A stretch of DNA of 5,672 bases from positions 1-5,672 of the forward strand of contig SBGI01000080.1 of the NCBI GenBank assembly GCA_006227015.1, written 5' to 3'. The translations under genes were made by a program, and so were the position numbers. The DNA comes from Gammaproteobacteria bacterium (lineage in GTDB: Bacteria > Pseudomonadota > Gammaproteobacteria > Pseudomonadales > Porticoccaceae). The notes under the pieces were generated by a model. The model saw nothing but the letters and a program-made list of their open reading frames with translations. It searched no databases and was not told where the DNA came from. Position 1 is the first letter of the stretch. Each line of letters begins with the position of its first letter. Shown piece after piece: positions 1 to 5,672 of this stretch.

Positions 1-110
1 ATACTGTGGCTCGGATTGTTATTCTTTGCTTTTTTTGCCGCTTTTTTCTCTTTCTGGGTCATTAGGGGCTGCTTTTTTGATTCCTTGTTGTTTTTCCGTT
101 CCTTGCTCAT
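1..110 (-). CDS. Small lysine-rich protein of unknown function, 3' part beyond window edge
   Basis: An ATG at 110-108 opens a frame of 36 full codons that is still open at the left edge. The start is chosen because GGAG (120-117) lies 6 nt upstream, a good Shine-Dalgarno sequence and spacing. The visible protein begins MSKERKNNKE and contains the stretch TQKEKKAAKKAK. About 14 of the 36 residues are Lys, with many Asn, Glu and Ala and almost no hydrophobic residues, so there is no signal peptide or membrane segment. It should be a soluble, strongly basic and probably largely disordered protein. I do not recognise a named family. Basic character alone would fit nucleic-acid or ribosome binding, but that is only a guess. 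It follows hflC by 24 nt on the same strand, so it is probably co-transcribed. The T-rich + strand here is simply the complement of its AAA lysine codons. Confidence 0.62.
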   Translation of the reverse strand, partial: MSKERKNNKESKKQPLMTQKEKKAAKKAKNNNPSHS

Positions 111-115
111 AAATT

Positions 116-120
116 ACTCC
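116..120 (-). promoter_or_regulatory. Ribosome binding site of the small lysine-rich gene
   Basis: On the minus strand GGAGT ends 5-6 nt before the ATG at 110. It is the main evidence that the short lysine-rich frame is a translated gene rather than chance. It lies in the short gap after the hflC TAA, which implies translation from an hflKC transcript. Confidence 0.6.
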
Positions 121-134
121 ACGTGTGGGTTGAG

Positions 135-1124
135 TTATTCCTTAGTAATACGCATACCTTTAAGAAATTTGAAAAGATCGCTGTCAGTAGAAAGTACGAT
201 AGTGGTATTTTCACCAATAATTTCAGGATAGGAAGCCATCGTGCGGGTGAACTCGTAGAACTCCACAGATTGCGGGCTTTGATTGTAGGCGCTGGCATAA
301 ATTTCGGTGGCTTTGGCATCGGCCAGACCTCGAATTTCTTCTACCTGACGATAGGCTTCAGACTGGATTTTGTTGAGGTCACGTACCCTGTTCCCCCTAA
401 TTCTGGCGGCCTCGCCATTACCTTCGGACAAAAACCGTTCGGCGATCTGTCTACGTTCGCTGATCATCCGGTCATAAATTTTGGGTCGTACGCTTTCGTT
501 GTAGTTGATGCGTTTAAAGCGAATATCCAGCAGCTCTATGCCGAACACCCCCACTTTTTCCGCCGCCTCTTTGAATATTTCCTGTTCAACCAACTTGCGG
601 CCTTTCTCGATAGGCACCAGTGCACCCATAGTGGAGCCTTGTTCTGTGGAAGAGGCATCGACTTCGCCAAGAACGGTAGTGTCTATGAGTGGCACACGGC
701 CTTTGGTAGTACGAATAATTTCAATCAATTCATGCTTGGCTACTGCATTTCGCGTTTCACTACCCAGGATATCGTCCAGCCTTGATTGTGCGCTTCGTTC
801 ATCACGCAGGCGTAAAAAGAATTGTAGCGGATCAACAATCCGCCAGCGGGCAAACAAGTCCACGGAAATATACAGTTTGTCTTTAGTAGGCATATCGGAA
901 GGGGCACCATCCCATTCCAGCACACGCTTGTCGATGGGGTTTACCACTTGCACAAAGGGGGTTTTGAATTTAAGGCCTGCCTTCGTTACCGGCTCGCCAA
1001 CCGGCTTGCCAAACTGGGTAATAATGACCTGCTCAACTTCATCAACGGTGTACAGAGAACTTCCCAGAACAAATACACTAGTAATGACAATAAAGAATAC
1101 CGTTAAAAATCGTATATTGTTCAT
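135..1124 (-). CDS. hflC: HflC, FtsH protease modulator subunit (band-7/SPFH family)
   Basis: The product has 329 residues, close to the roughly 334 of E. coli HflC, so it is full length. HflC pairs with HflK in an inner-membrane complex that encloses FtsH and limits its access to membrane substrates. Residues about 5-24 form one N-terminal membrane segment (VFFIVITSVFVLG), followed by YTVDEVEQVIITQFGK, the typical opening of the SPFH/band-7 domain. KAGLKFKTPF (48-57) and RWRIVDP (93-99) are further family signatures. A helical, charged region rich in Glu, Arg and Ala (about 215-280) is the expected coiled coil. The C-terminus, with FYEFTRTM (289-296) and STDSDLFKFLK (312-322), matches the HflC end where E. 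coli has a PDSDFF motif. The ATG overlaps the hflK stop (ATGA), and GAGGG (1136-1132) sits 7 nt upstream. Stop TAA at 137-135. The family call is secure; whether it is the canonical or a second HflC copy cannot be told here. Confidence 0.95.
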   Translation of the reverse strand: MNNIRFLTVFFIVITSVFVLGSSLYTVDEVEQVIITQFGKPVGEPVTKAGLKFKTPFVQVVNPIDKRVLEWDGAPSDMPTKDKLYISVDLFARWRIVDPLQFFLRLRDERSAQSRLDDILGSETRNAVAKHELIEIIRTTKGRVPLIDTTVLGEVDASSTEQGSTMGALVPIEKGRKLVEQEIFKEAAEKVGVFGIELLDIRFKRINYNESVRPKIYDRMISERRQIAERFLSEGNGEAARIRGNRVRDLNKIQSEAYRQVEEIRGLADAKATEIYASAYNQSPQSVEFYEFTRTMASYPEIIGENTTIVLSTDSDLFKFLKGMRITKE

Positions 1125-2197
1125 GGCTGAACCCTCTTTTGCCCATCGAGATTAAGCAAAGGCAACAGGCCAGAGCCAGCATCATCCATCAACACTTTTG
1201 ATTCGATTTTCGGCATTACTGCCTGCATAGTTTCAATGTAAATACGGCGACGTGTTACTTCCGGTGCTTTTTGATATTCCGCAAATAACGCATTGAATCG
1301 CAGGGCATCGCCTTCGGCTTCATTGATACGTTTCAGACGATAGCCATCCGCTTCCCGAATGCGCTGATCCTTTTCGCCCTCTGCCAACGGAATCACTTTG
1401 TTATATTCCCGCCGCGCTTCATTGATGAGCTTTTCTTTTGACTGTTGCGCCTGATTCACTTCATTAAATGACTCCTGCACTGGCTTGGGTGGGTTGATGT
1501 TTTTTAACTGCACCTGATCAATGCTGATACCCATTACATATTTGGTGGATAGCTCCTGCATTTTGACCAGTGCTTCAATTTCAATCTCCTGCCGTCCAAT
1601 GGTAATCACTTCGTCCACGGTTCGATCCCCCACGACCTCTCGCATGACCGATTCCGATACATAGCGGAGCGTCTCTGCGGGCTCGCGCACCTCAAATAAA
1701 AATTTCACCGGATCTGATATGCGGTACTGCACAACCCACTCCACCAATGCAGCATTCAGATCGCCAGTAACCATTTGTGTTTCACGGCCGCCATCGCGTG
1801 CGCCCTGATAAGGATCACGAGCACCGGGTGTGGCAAAACCAAACTCCTGTTTTAATTGCCGTTTAACAGGAACAATCGTCGTCTTATCAATACCCAAAGG
1901 CAGCTTAAAATGCAGCCCCGGCTGCACTTCTTTGAGATACATACCAAACCGCTGGACCACTGCGACGGAATCACTGGGCACGGTGTAATAAGCAGACCAG
2001 AGGCTTAAGCCTATAAGCAACACAAGGCCAATCGTAAATAACTTACCAACGCTACCGCCGTTGTTTTGCCCTGAACCACCTCCCCCAAATAAACCTTTTA
2101 ATCGGTCTATACCTTCTTTTAGGGCCAGTTCAAGATCCGGTGGTGATTGGGGGCGGGTTCCCCATGAGGGACCAGAAGCATCATTTTGTGATGGCAT
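1121..2197 (-). CDS. hflK: HflK, FtsH protease modulator subunit (band-7/SPFH family), short divergent type
   Basis: The product has 358 residues against about 419 in E. coli. The N-terminus holds a PPDLELALKEGIDRLKGLF segment (19-37), resembling the PPDLDDIF region of known HflK, then a Gly-rich linker (38-49). One membrane segment lies at about 53-71, followed by YTVPSDSVAVVQRFG (71-85), the band-7 opening, and QPGLHFKLP (92-100). Residues 143-163 (VTGDLNAALVEW through QYRISDP) and the Glu/Arg-rich helical stretch at about 245-310 are typical of HflK. EYQKAPEVTRRRIYIETM (307-324) is the strongest HflK signature. The long Gln/Ser-rich tail of the E. coli protein is absent; the chain ends soon after LLPLLNLDG. 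A loop at about 120-142 (GARDPYQGARDGG) has no counterpart in the E. coli protein. The ATG at 2197 is preceded by AAAGG with 7-nt spacing. It is the first gene of the hflKC pair and acts as the partner of HflC around FtsH. I infer a non-canonical subtype; the HflK call itself is firm. Confidence 0.93.
   Translation of the reverse strand: MPSQNDASGPSWGTRPQSPPDLELALKEGIDRLKGLFGGGGSGQNNGGSVGKLFTIGLVLLIGLSLWSAYYTVPSDSVAVVQRFGMYLKEVQPGLHFKLPLGIDKTTIVPVKRQLKQEFGFATPGARDPYQGARDGGRETQMVTGDLNAALVEWVVQYRISDPVKFLFEVREPAETLRYVSESVMREVVGDRTVDEVITIGRQEIEIEALVKMQELSTKYVMGISIDQVQLKNINPPKPVQESFNEVNQAQQSKEKLINEARREYNKVIPLAEGEKDQRIREADGYRLKRINEAEGDALRFNALFAEYQKAPEVTRRRIYIETMQAVMPKIESKVLMDDAGSGLLPLLNLDGQKRVQP
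1132..1136 (-). promoter_or_regulatory. Ribosome binding site of hflC inside the hflK 3' end
   Basis: GAGGG on the minus strand lies 7 nt before the hflC ATG, within the last codons of hflK. Together with the 4-nt ATGA overlap it fixes the hflC start and suggests translational coupling, fitting the equal need for both subunits. Confidence 0.75.
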
Positions 2198-2204
2198 TAG
2201 ATAG

Positions 2205-2209
2205 CCTTT
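2205..2209 (-). promoter_or_regulatory. Ribosome binding site of hflK, directly abutting a hairpin
   Basis: AAAGG on the minus strand lies 7 nt before the hflK ATG. It begins at the very next base after the 3' arm of the hairpin at 2210-2243, so ribosome access could be influenced by that structure. Confidence 0.55.
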
Positions 2210-2243
2210 AGATAGGAGCAGGCAAAATAGCCAGCTCCTGTCT
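2210..2243 (-). other. Stem-loop in the hflK leader next to the Shine-Dalgarno sequence
   Basis: On the minus strand AGACAGGAGC (2243-2234) pairs with GCTCCTATCT (2219-2210) with one C/A mismatch. A T/T mismatch and an inner GGC/GCC stem (2232-2230 with 2223-2221) follow, closed by a 6-nt loop. No T-tract follows on the minus strand, so it is not an intrinsic terminator. Its 3' arm ends where the hflK Shine-Dalgarno begins, so a role in mRNA stability or translation is possible but unproven. Confidence 0.5.
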
Positions 2244-2270
2244 ATATGGGGACGGAATATCTTTTTACAA
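2241..2270 (-). promoter_or_regulatory. Weak candidate sigma-70 promoter for hflKC
   Basis: On the minus strand TTGTAA (2270-2265) and TATAGA (2246-2241) are separated by 18 nt; each matches 4 of 6 consensus positions. Transcripts would start near 2234, inside or at the edge of the leader hairpin, which would weaken that hairpin as an RNA structure. This is pattern matching only, and a match of this quality is common by chance. It is listed because the 362-nt gap and the absence of a promoter elsewhere make a separate hflK promoter plausible. Confidence 0.25.
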
Positions 2271-2559
2271 GGCTAGAGGTACGTTTGCGATCTACCCAGC
2301 TCGGAAGCCAAACAGGCCTATCAGAATGACCTATGCATAGAAATCAACTGGGTGCTCAGGATAGCTTGTTTCCAGATTGCTCCAGAATAACGCAGTTCAA
2401 GTTGACTGATACCATACCACCCTTTGTTCTCACTCATGGGATCGGTGTTTTCTGCTTTGCTACACGCGACAAATACAATAAACAAGCCATTGATGATCGA
2501 GGTTATATGATTGGAAGTAATTATTTTTTTGTTGCACTTCAGTAGATTAAGATTTTCTC

Positions 2560-4134
2560 CTACTCCCACTCAATTGTTGCCGGAGGTTTGCTCGACACAT
2601 CGTAGGCGACCCGGGAAATACCGGAAATTTCATTGATGATGCGATTCGACACCTTCTCCAGTAATTCGTAGGGCAAATGTGCCCAGCGAGCAGTCATGAA
2701 ATCCACCGTTTCAACGGCACGCAGCGAAACCACGTATTCATAACGGCGGGCATCCCCCACTACACCCACCGATTTGACCGGCAGGAAGACCACAAATGCC
2801 TGGCTGGTTTTGTGGTACCAGTCGGCCTTGTGTAACTCTTCAATAAAAATGGCATCAGCTTCGCGCAGCAGGTTAGCGTAATCTTTTTTTACCTCACCGA
2901 GGATGCGTACACCGAGCCCGGGACCAGGAAACGGGTGGCGGTAAACCATATCGTAAGGCAAGCCCAGCTCCAGGCCGATTTTGCGCACTTCATCCTTGAA
3001 CAGTTCCCGCAGTGGTTCAACCAGTTCCATTTTCATGTCTTCAGGCAAGCCACCGACATTATGGTGCGATTTGATCACATGGGCTTTGCCGGTCTTGGCC
3101 GCGGCCGATTCGATCACATCCGGATATATGGTGCCCTGGGCTAGCCATTTGATATCCGAAAGTTTGGCGGATTCTTCGTCGAACACCTCAATAAACGTAT
3201 TGCCGATGATCTTGCGCTTCTGTTCCGGATCATCCACTCCGGCGAGCTTGTCCAGGAAGCGGTCTTCCGCATCCACACGGATCACCTTGACGCCCATATT
3301 CTTGGCGAACATTTCCATCACCTGGTCGCCTTCGTTCTTACGCAGCAGGCCGTTATCGACAAATACACAGGTCAGGTGATCGCCAATGGCCTTGTGCAGC
3401 AGTGCTGCAACCACCGATGAATCAACACCGCCAGACAAGCCCAGCAACACCGGGTCAGTACCTACCTGGCTACGGATACGGGCAATACTGTCCTCAATAA
3501 TATGCGCAGGTGTCCACAACGCAGCACAGTCACAGATGGTCAACACAAAGTGTTCAAAAATACGCATGCCCTGAAGGGTGTGCGTCACCTCCGGATGGAA
3601 CTGCACACCGTAGAAGTCCCGCTGCGGGCAGAACATACCAGCTATCGGGCAGGACTCGGTCGATGCCATTACTTCAAACCCTGTCGGCAGCGAAGTCACT
3701 TTATCACCGTGGCTCATCCAGACATCCAGTAACGGACCGCCATCGTGATCGACGTGATCGACCACATCTTTCAGCAAACGACTATTGCCCTGAACCTTGA
3801 CCTGCGCGTAACCGAACTCATGCACACTGGAACCCTGAACAGCTCCGCCCAGTTGTTCGGCCATGGTTTGCATGCCGTAACAGATGCCCAATACGGGAAT
3901 GCCAATTTCAAAAACCATCTGGGGTGCCCGCGGGGAGAAACCGGCAGTCACCGACTCCGGGCCACCTGCGAGAATGATGCCTTTGGGGTTAAAATCCCGA
4001 ATGGCCGCTTCATCCATATCCCAGGGATGAATTTCCGAATACACACCAATCTCCCTGACCCGGCGCGCAATCAACTGCGTGTATTGAGAGCCAAAATCGA
4101 GAATCAGAATCCTGTGTGAATGAATGTCTGTCAT
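2560..4134 (-). CDS. guaA: GMP synthase (glutamine-hydrolysing)
   Basis: GuaA converts XMP to GMP in the cytosol using ATP and glutamine-derived ammonia, the last step of guanine nucleotide synthesis. The product has 524 residues, against 525 in E. coli. Residues 1-200 are the class I glutamine amidotransferase domain, opening with [18 protein letters not shown]. The nucleophile is Cys85 in GICYGMQ, with His180 and Glu182 in QFHPE completing the triad. Residues about 205-400 are the ATP pyrophosphatase domain, with the P-loop SGGVDSS (234-240), TIYPDVIES (335-343) and [10 protein letters not shown] (355-364). The C-terminal dimerisation domain includes FPGPGLGVR (402-410) and the usual ending KPPATIEWE. 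All key residues are intact. The ATG start is chosen because [15 protein letters not shown] aligns with the known N-terminus. The upstream sequence has no good Shine-Dalgarno, which is slightly odd. It lies 83 nt downstream of guaB, the usual guaBA order. Stop TAG. Confidence 0.99.
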   Translation of the reverse strand: MTDIHSHRILILDFGSQYTQLIARRVREIGVYSEIHPWDMDEAAIRDFNPKGIILAGGPESVTAGFSPRAPQMVFEIGIPVLGICYGMQTMAEQLGGAVQGSSVHEFGYAQVKVQGNSRLLKDVVDHVDHDGGPLLDVWMSHGDKVTSLPTGFEVMASTESCPIAGMFCPQRDFYGVQFHPEVTHTLQGMRIFEHFVLTICDCAALWTPAHIIEDSIARIRSQVGTDPVLLGLSGGVDSSVVAALLHKAIGDHLTCVFVDNGLLRKNEGDQVMEMFAKNMGVKVIRVDAEDRFLDKLAGVDDPEQKRKIIGNTFIEVFDEESAKLSDIKWLAQGTIYPDVIESAAAKTGKAHVIKSHHNVGGLPEDMKMELVEPLRELFKDEVRKIGLELGLPYDMVYRHPFPGPGLGVRILGEVKKDYANLLREADAIFIEELHKADWYHKTSQAFVVFLPVKSVGVVGDARRYEYVVSLRAVETVDFMTARWAHLPYELLEKVSNRIINEISGISRVAYDVSSKPPATIEWE

Positions 4135-4162
4135 AACACTGCCATTGCCAGTTAAAAGCCAA

Positions 4163-4189
4163 TTTAAAAGGGCTGCACCATGCAGCCCT
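4163..4189 (-). terminator. Intrinsic terminator-like hairpin between guaB and guaA
   Basis: On the minus strand AGGGCTGCA (4189-4181) and TGCAGCCCT (4177-4169) form a perfect 9-bp stem with a TGG loop. The tract TTTTAAATT follows directly, its first T being the last base of the stem. It starts 28 nt after the guaB stop and ends about 30 nt before the guaA ATG. The stem is strong but the T-run is short, so I expect partial termination: an attenuating element that lowers guaA relative to guaB, or an RNA 3'-end stabiliser. Complete termination would require guaA to have its own promoter. Confidence 0.65.
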
Positions 4190-4217
4190 GTTGTTCTGTT
4201 CAGTCCATTCGCACCCG

Positions 4218-5672
4218 TTAACGAGGGTAATTGGGCGCTTCCTTGGTAATCGCCACATCATGTACATGGCTTTCACCCATGCCAGCGGACGTCACCCGGA
4301 CAAAATTGGGCTTGTTGCGCAGCATTTCAATATCAATGCTGCCTGTATAACCCATTGCCGAGCGGACTCCCCCCATCATCTGGTGAATAATTCCGGCAAC
4401 CGGTCCCTTGTAGGGGACACGCCCTTCAATACCCTCGGGCACCAGCTTCTCTACACCCTGACTGGCATCCTGAAAGTAACGATCACTGGAGCCCACCGTC
4501 TGTGCCATAGCGCCCATGGAGCCCATGCCACGATAGGATTTATAGGTGCGTCCCTGATACAGTTCAATTTCTCCCGGGGCTTCTTCTGTCCCGGCAAACA
4601 TCGAACCCATCATCACGGAATGTGCCCCGGCCGCAAGCGCCTTGGCCACGTCACCTGAAAAGCGAATACCACCGTCTGCAATGACGGGTATCTCGTGTTT
4701 GGCAAGCGCTGCCACCACATTGGCTACGGCAGAGATCTGCGGAACACCGATACCGGTCACGATACGCGTGGTACAGATAGAACCCGGGCCGATACCGACC
4801 TTGATACCATCGGCGCCTGCCGCGGCTAACGCCAAGGCAGCCTCCGCAGTGGCGATATTGCCACCAATCACATCAACATCCGGGTACATTTGCTTGATAC
4901 GACGAACCCGATCCAGCACGTTGCGAGAGTGTCCGTGGGCGGTATCTACAACCAGTACATCCACCCCTTCTCGAATCAACGCTTCCACCCGGTCATCTGT
5001 ATCAAGACTGGTGCCAACGGAAGCGCCAACCCTGAGGCGGCCCTGATCGTCTTTACAGGCGCTGGGATATTTTTCGGCCTTATCAATATCCTTTACGGTT
5101 ATCAGGCCCCGCAATTCAAAGTCGTCGTTAACCACCAGGACTTTTTCAATACGGTGCTTGTGAAGCAACGCCTTCACTTCATCAGCGCTCGCCCCTTCTT
5201 TAACCGTTACCAGGCGTTCTTTCGGGGTCATGATCGCTGACACCGGCAGGTCCAGGCTGGGCTCAAAGCGCACATCGCGTCGTGTGACAATGCCCACCAG
5301 CTCGCCGTTACTGATGACTGGAACACCGGAAATATTGTTTTCCCGCGTCAGGGCCAATAGCGCGCTGACCGGCTCTTCTGCATGGATGGTAATGGGGTCT
5401 TTAACAACACCACTCTCGAATTTTTTCACCGCCCGCACTTCCAGGGCCTGCTTTTCAATGGTCATGCTCTTGTGAACAATACCAACACCGCCTTCCTGGG
5501 CGAGCGCGATGGCCAAGCGAGCTTCTGTAACAGTATCCATGGCCGCTGACAGCAGCGGGATATTCATTTCGATTCGGCGGGTAAGGCGGGTTTTTAGCGA
5601 CACATCTTTGGCGGTGATCTCGGAATAACCGGGCACCAACAACACGTCATCAAAGGTGAGTGCTTCTTCTGC
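4218..5672 (-). CDS. guaB: IMP dehydrogenase, N-terminal few residues beyond window edge
   Basis: GuaB oxidises IMP to XMP with NAD+ in the cytosol, the committed step to guanine nucleotides. 484 residues are visible against 488 in E. coli. The frame is open to the right edge and reads [17 protein letters not shown], matching the family from about residue 5, so only four or five residues are missing. The GTG at 5645 that opens LLVPGYS is an internal Val codon, not the start. Counting from the first visible residue, the barrel opens with [20 protein letters not shown]. Two CBS domains occupy about 93-200, with [11 protein letters not shown] and [15 protein letters not shown]. The catalytic Cys is at about 300 (codon 4775-4773) in [15 protein letters not shown]. 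The IMP-binding [10 protein letters not shown] follows at about 332-341. The flap Arg-Tyr dyad is in SSDRYFQ (398-399), EGRVPYKG follows, and the C-terminus has GESHVHDV. All key residues are present. It is upstream of guaA; its promoter is outside the window. Stop TAA. Confidence 0.99.
   Translation of the reverse strand, partial: AEEALTFDDVLLVPGYSEITAKDVSLKTRLTRRIEMNIPLLSAAMDTVTEARLAIALAQEGGVGIVHKSMTIEKQALEVRAVKKFESGVVKDPITIHAEEPVSALLALTRENNISGVPVISNGELVGIVTRRDVRFEPSLDLPVSAIMTPKERLVTVKEGASADEVKALLHKHRIEKVLVVNDDFELRGLITVKDIDKAEKYPSACKDDQGRLRVGASVGTSLDTDDRVEALIREGVDVLVVDTAHGHSRNVLDRVRRIKQMYPDVDVIGGNIATAEAALALAAAGADGIKVGIGPGSICTTRIVTGIGVPQISAVANVVAALAKHEIPVIADGGIRFSGDVAKALAAGAHSVMMGSMFAGTEEAPGEIELYQGRTYKSYRGMGSMGAMAQTVGSSDRYFQDASQGVEKLVPEGIEGRVPYKGPVAGIIHQMMGGVRSAMGYTGSIDIEMLRNKPNFVRVTSAGMGESHVHDVAITKEAPNYPR

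Larger units (their letters stand above)
2198..2559. other. 362-nt intergenic region between guaA and hflK without a convincing gene
   Basis: The region holds the hflK ribosome binding site, leader hairpin and weak promoter candidate at its hflK end. The guaA-proximal part (2250-2559) is AT-richer. It contains a minus-strand open frame reaching from inside the guaA stop to 2321, with no Shine-Dalgarno at a usable start, and a + strand frame at 2333-2545, equally unsupported. I found no clear intrinsic terminator after guaA, no tRNA with a recognisable T-arm and no insertion-sequence ends. It may be a decayed gene or a long leader. Confidence 0.5.

Noticed and set aside
16..231. + strand frame beginning MLFFAFFAAFFSFW, looking like a membrane segment
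   Set aside because: The Phe-rich start is only the complement of lysine AAA codons of the small basic gene on the minus strand. The rest overlaps the hflC 3' end and has no ribosome binding site.
123..785. 220-residue open frame on the + strand opposite hflC, and a second (505-1155) in another frame
   Set aside because: Both lie antisense to a well-conserved hflC with intact signatures. Neither has a Shine-Dalgarno or recognisable domains. They are shadow frames.
2281..2330. CCGAGCTGGGTAGATCG on the minus strand, like a tRNA D-arm
   Set aside because: No T-arm (GTTCRA) follows at the right distance and no acceptor stem can be paired.
2425..2480. Minus-strand stretch around CACCGATCCCATGAGTGAG resembling part of 5S rRNA
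   Set aside because: A short match to a remembered 5S consensus around GATCCCAT is suggestive, but the 3' half and the closing helix are absent. I judge it chance.
2333..2545. 70-residue + strand frame in the guaA-hflK gap
   Set aside because: No Shine-Dalgarno before the ATG, no recognisable motif, and low-complexity aromatic endings. A chance open frame is more likely.
2521..2559. Possible terminator just after guaA (GAAGT...ACTTC with an A-rich loop)
   Set aside because: A 5-bp stem with a 17-nt loop and no T-tract on the minus strand is too weak to call.
4010..4276. 88-residue minus-strand frame bridging guaB and guaA
   Set aside because: It overlaps both genes in another frame, runs through the terminator-like hairpin, and has no motif or ribosome binding site.
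5643..5645. GTG as the start codon of guaB
   Set aside because: The frame continues upstream as [10 protein letters not shown] to the window edge, matching the IMP dehydrogenase N-terminus. This GTG is an internal Val codon.

Overview
The window carries four housekeeping-type genes plus one partial small gene, all on the minus strand. The proteins look gammaproteobacterial: GuaA and GuaB closely resemble the enterobacterial/pseudomonad enzymes throughout, base composition is moderate, and HflK and HflC are both present. I cannot name a genus from the sequence alone.

Layout in the direction of transcription (high to low coordinates): guaB (IMP dehydrogenase) enters from the right edge, lacking only about its first four or five codons. 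An 83-nt gap follows, holding a GC-rich hairpin with a short T-tract. Next comes complete guaA (GMP synthase), then a 362-nt stretch with no convincing gene. It holds a structured hairpin directly in front of the next ribosome binding site and a weak candidate promoter. After it come hflK and hflC, overlapping by ATGA, and 24 bases past hflC the start of a small, very lysine-rich protein that runs off the left edge.

GuaB and GuaA catalyse the two successive steps IMP -> XMP -> GMP, so their adjacency is a conventional guaBA purine operon. HflK and HflC form the inner-membrane, periplasm-facing prohibitin-type complex that surrounds and modulates the FtsH protease. Their coupling is also conventional, but their place next to guaBA is not: in well-known gammaproteobacteria hflKC follows hfq-hflX. 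The HflK here also differs from the E. coli type, with a short N-terminal region, no long Q/S-rich C-terminal tail and different wording in the band-7 domain. I infer that it may be a second, divergent hflKC pair rather than the canonical one.

I found no CRISPR array, insertion sequence, rRNA or tRNA, and no clearly new defence or metabolic system. The points worth a second look are the guaBA-hflKC neighbourhood, the HflK subtype, the guaB/guaA intergenic hairpin, the hairpin at the hflK ribosome binding site, and the lysine-rich small gene after hflC.
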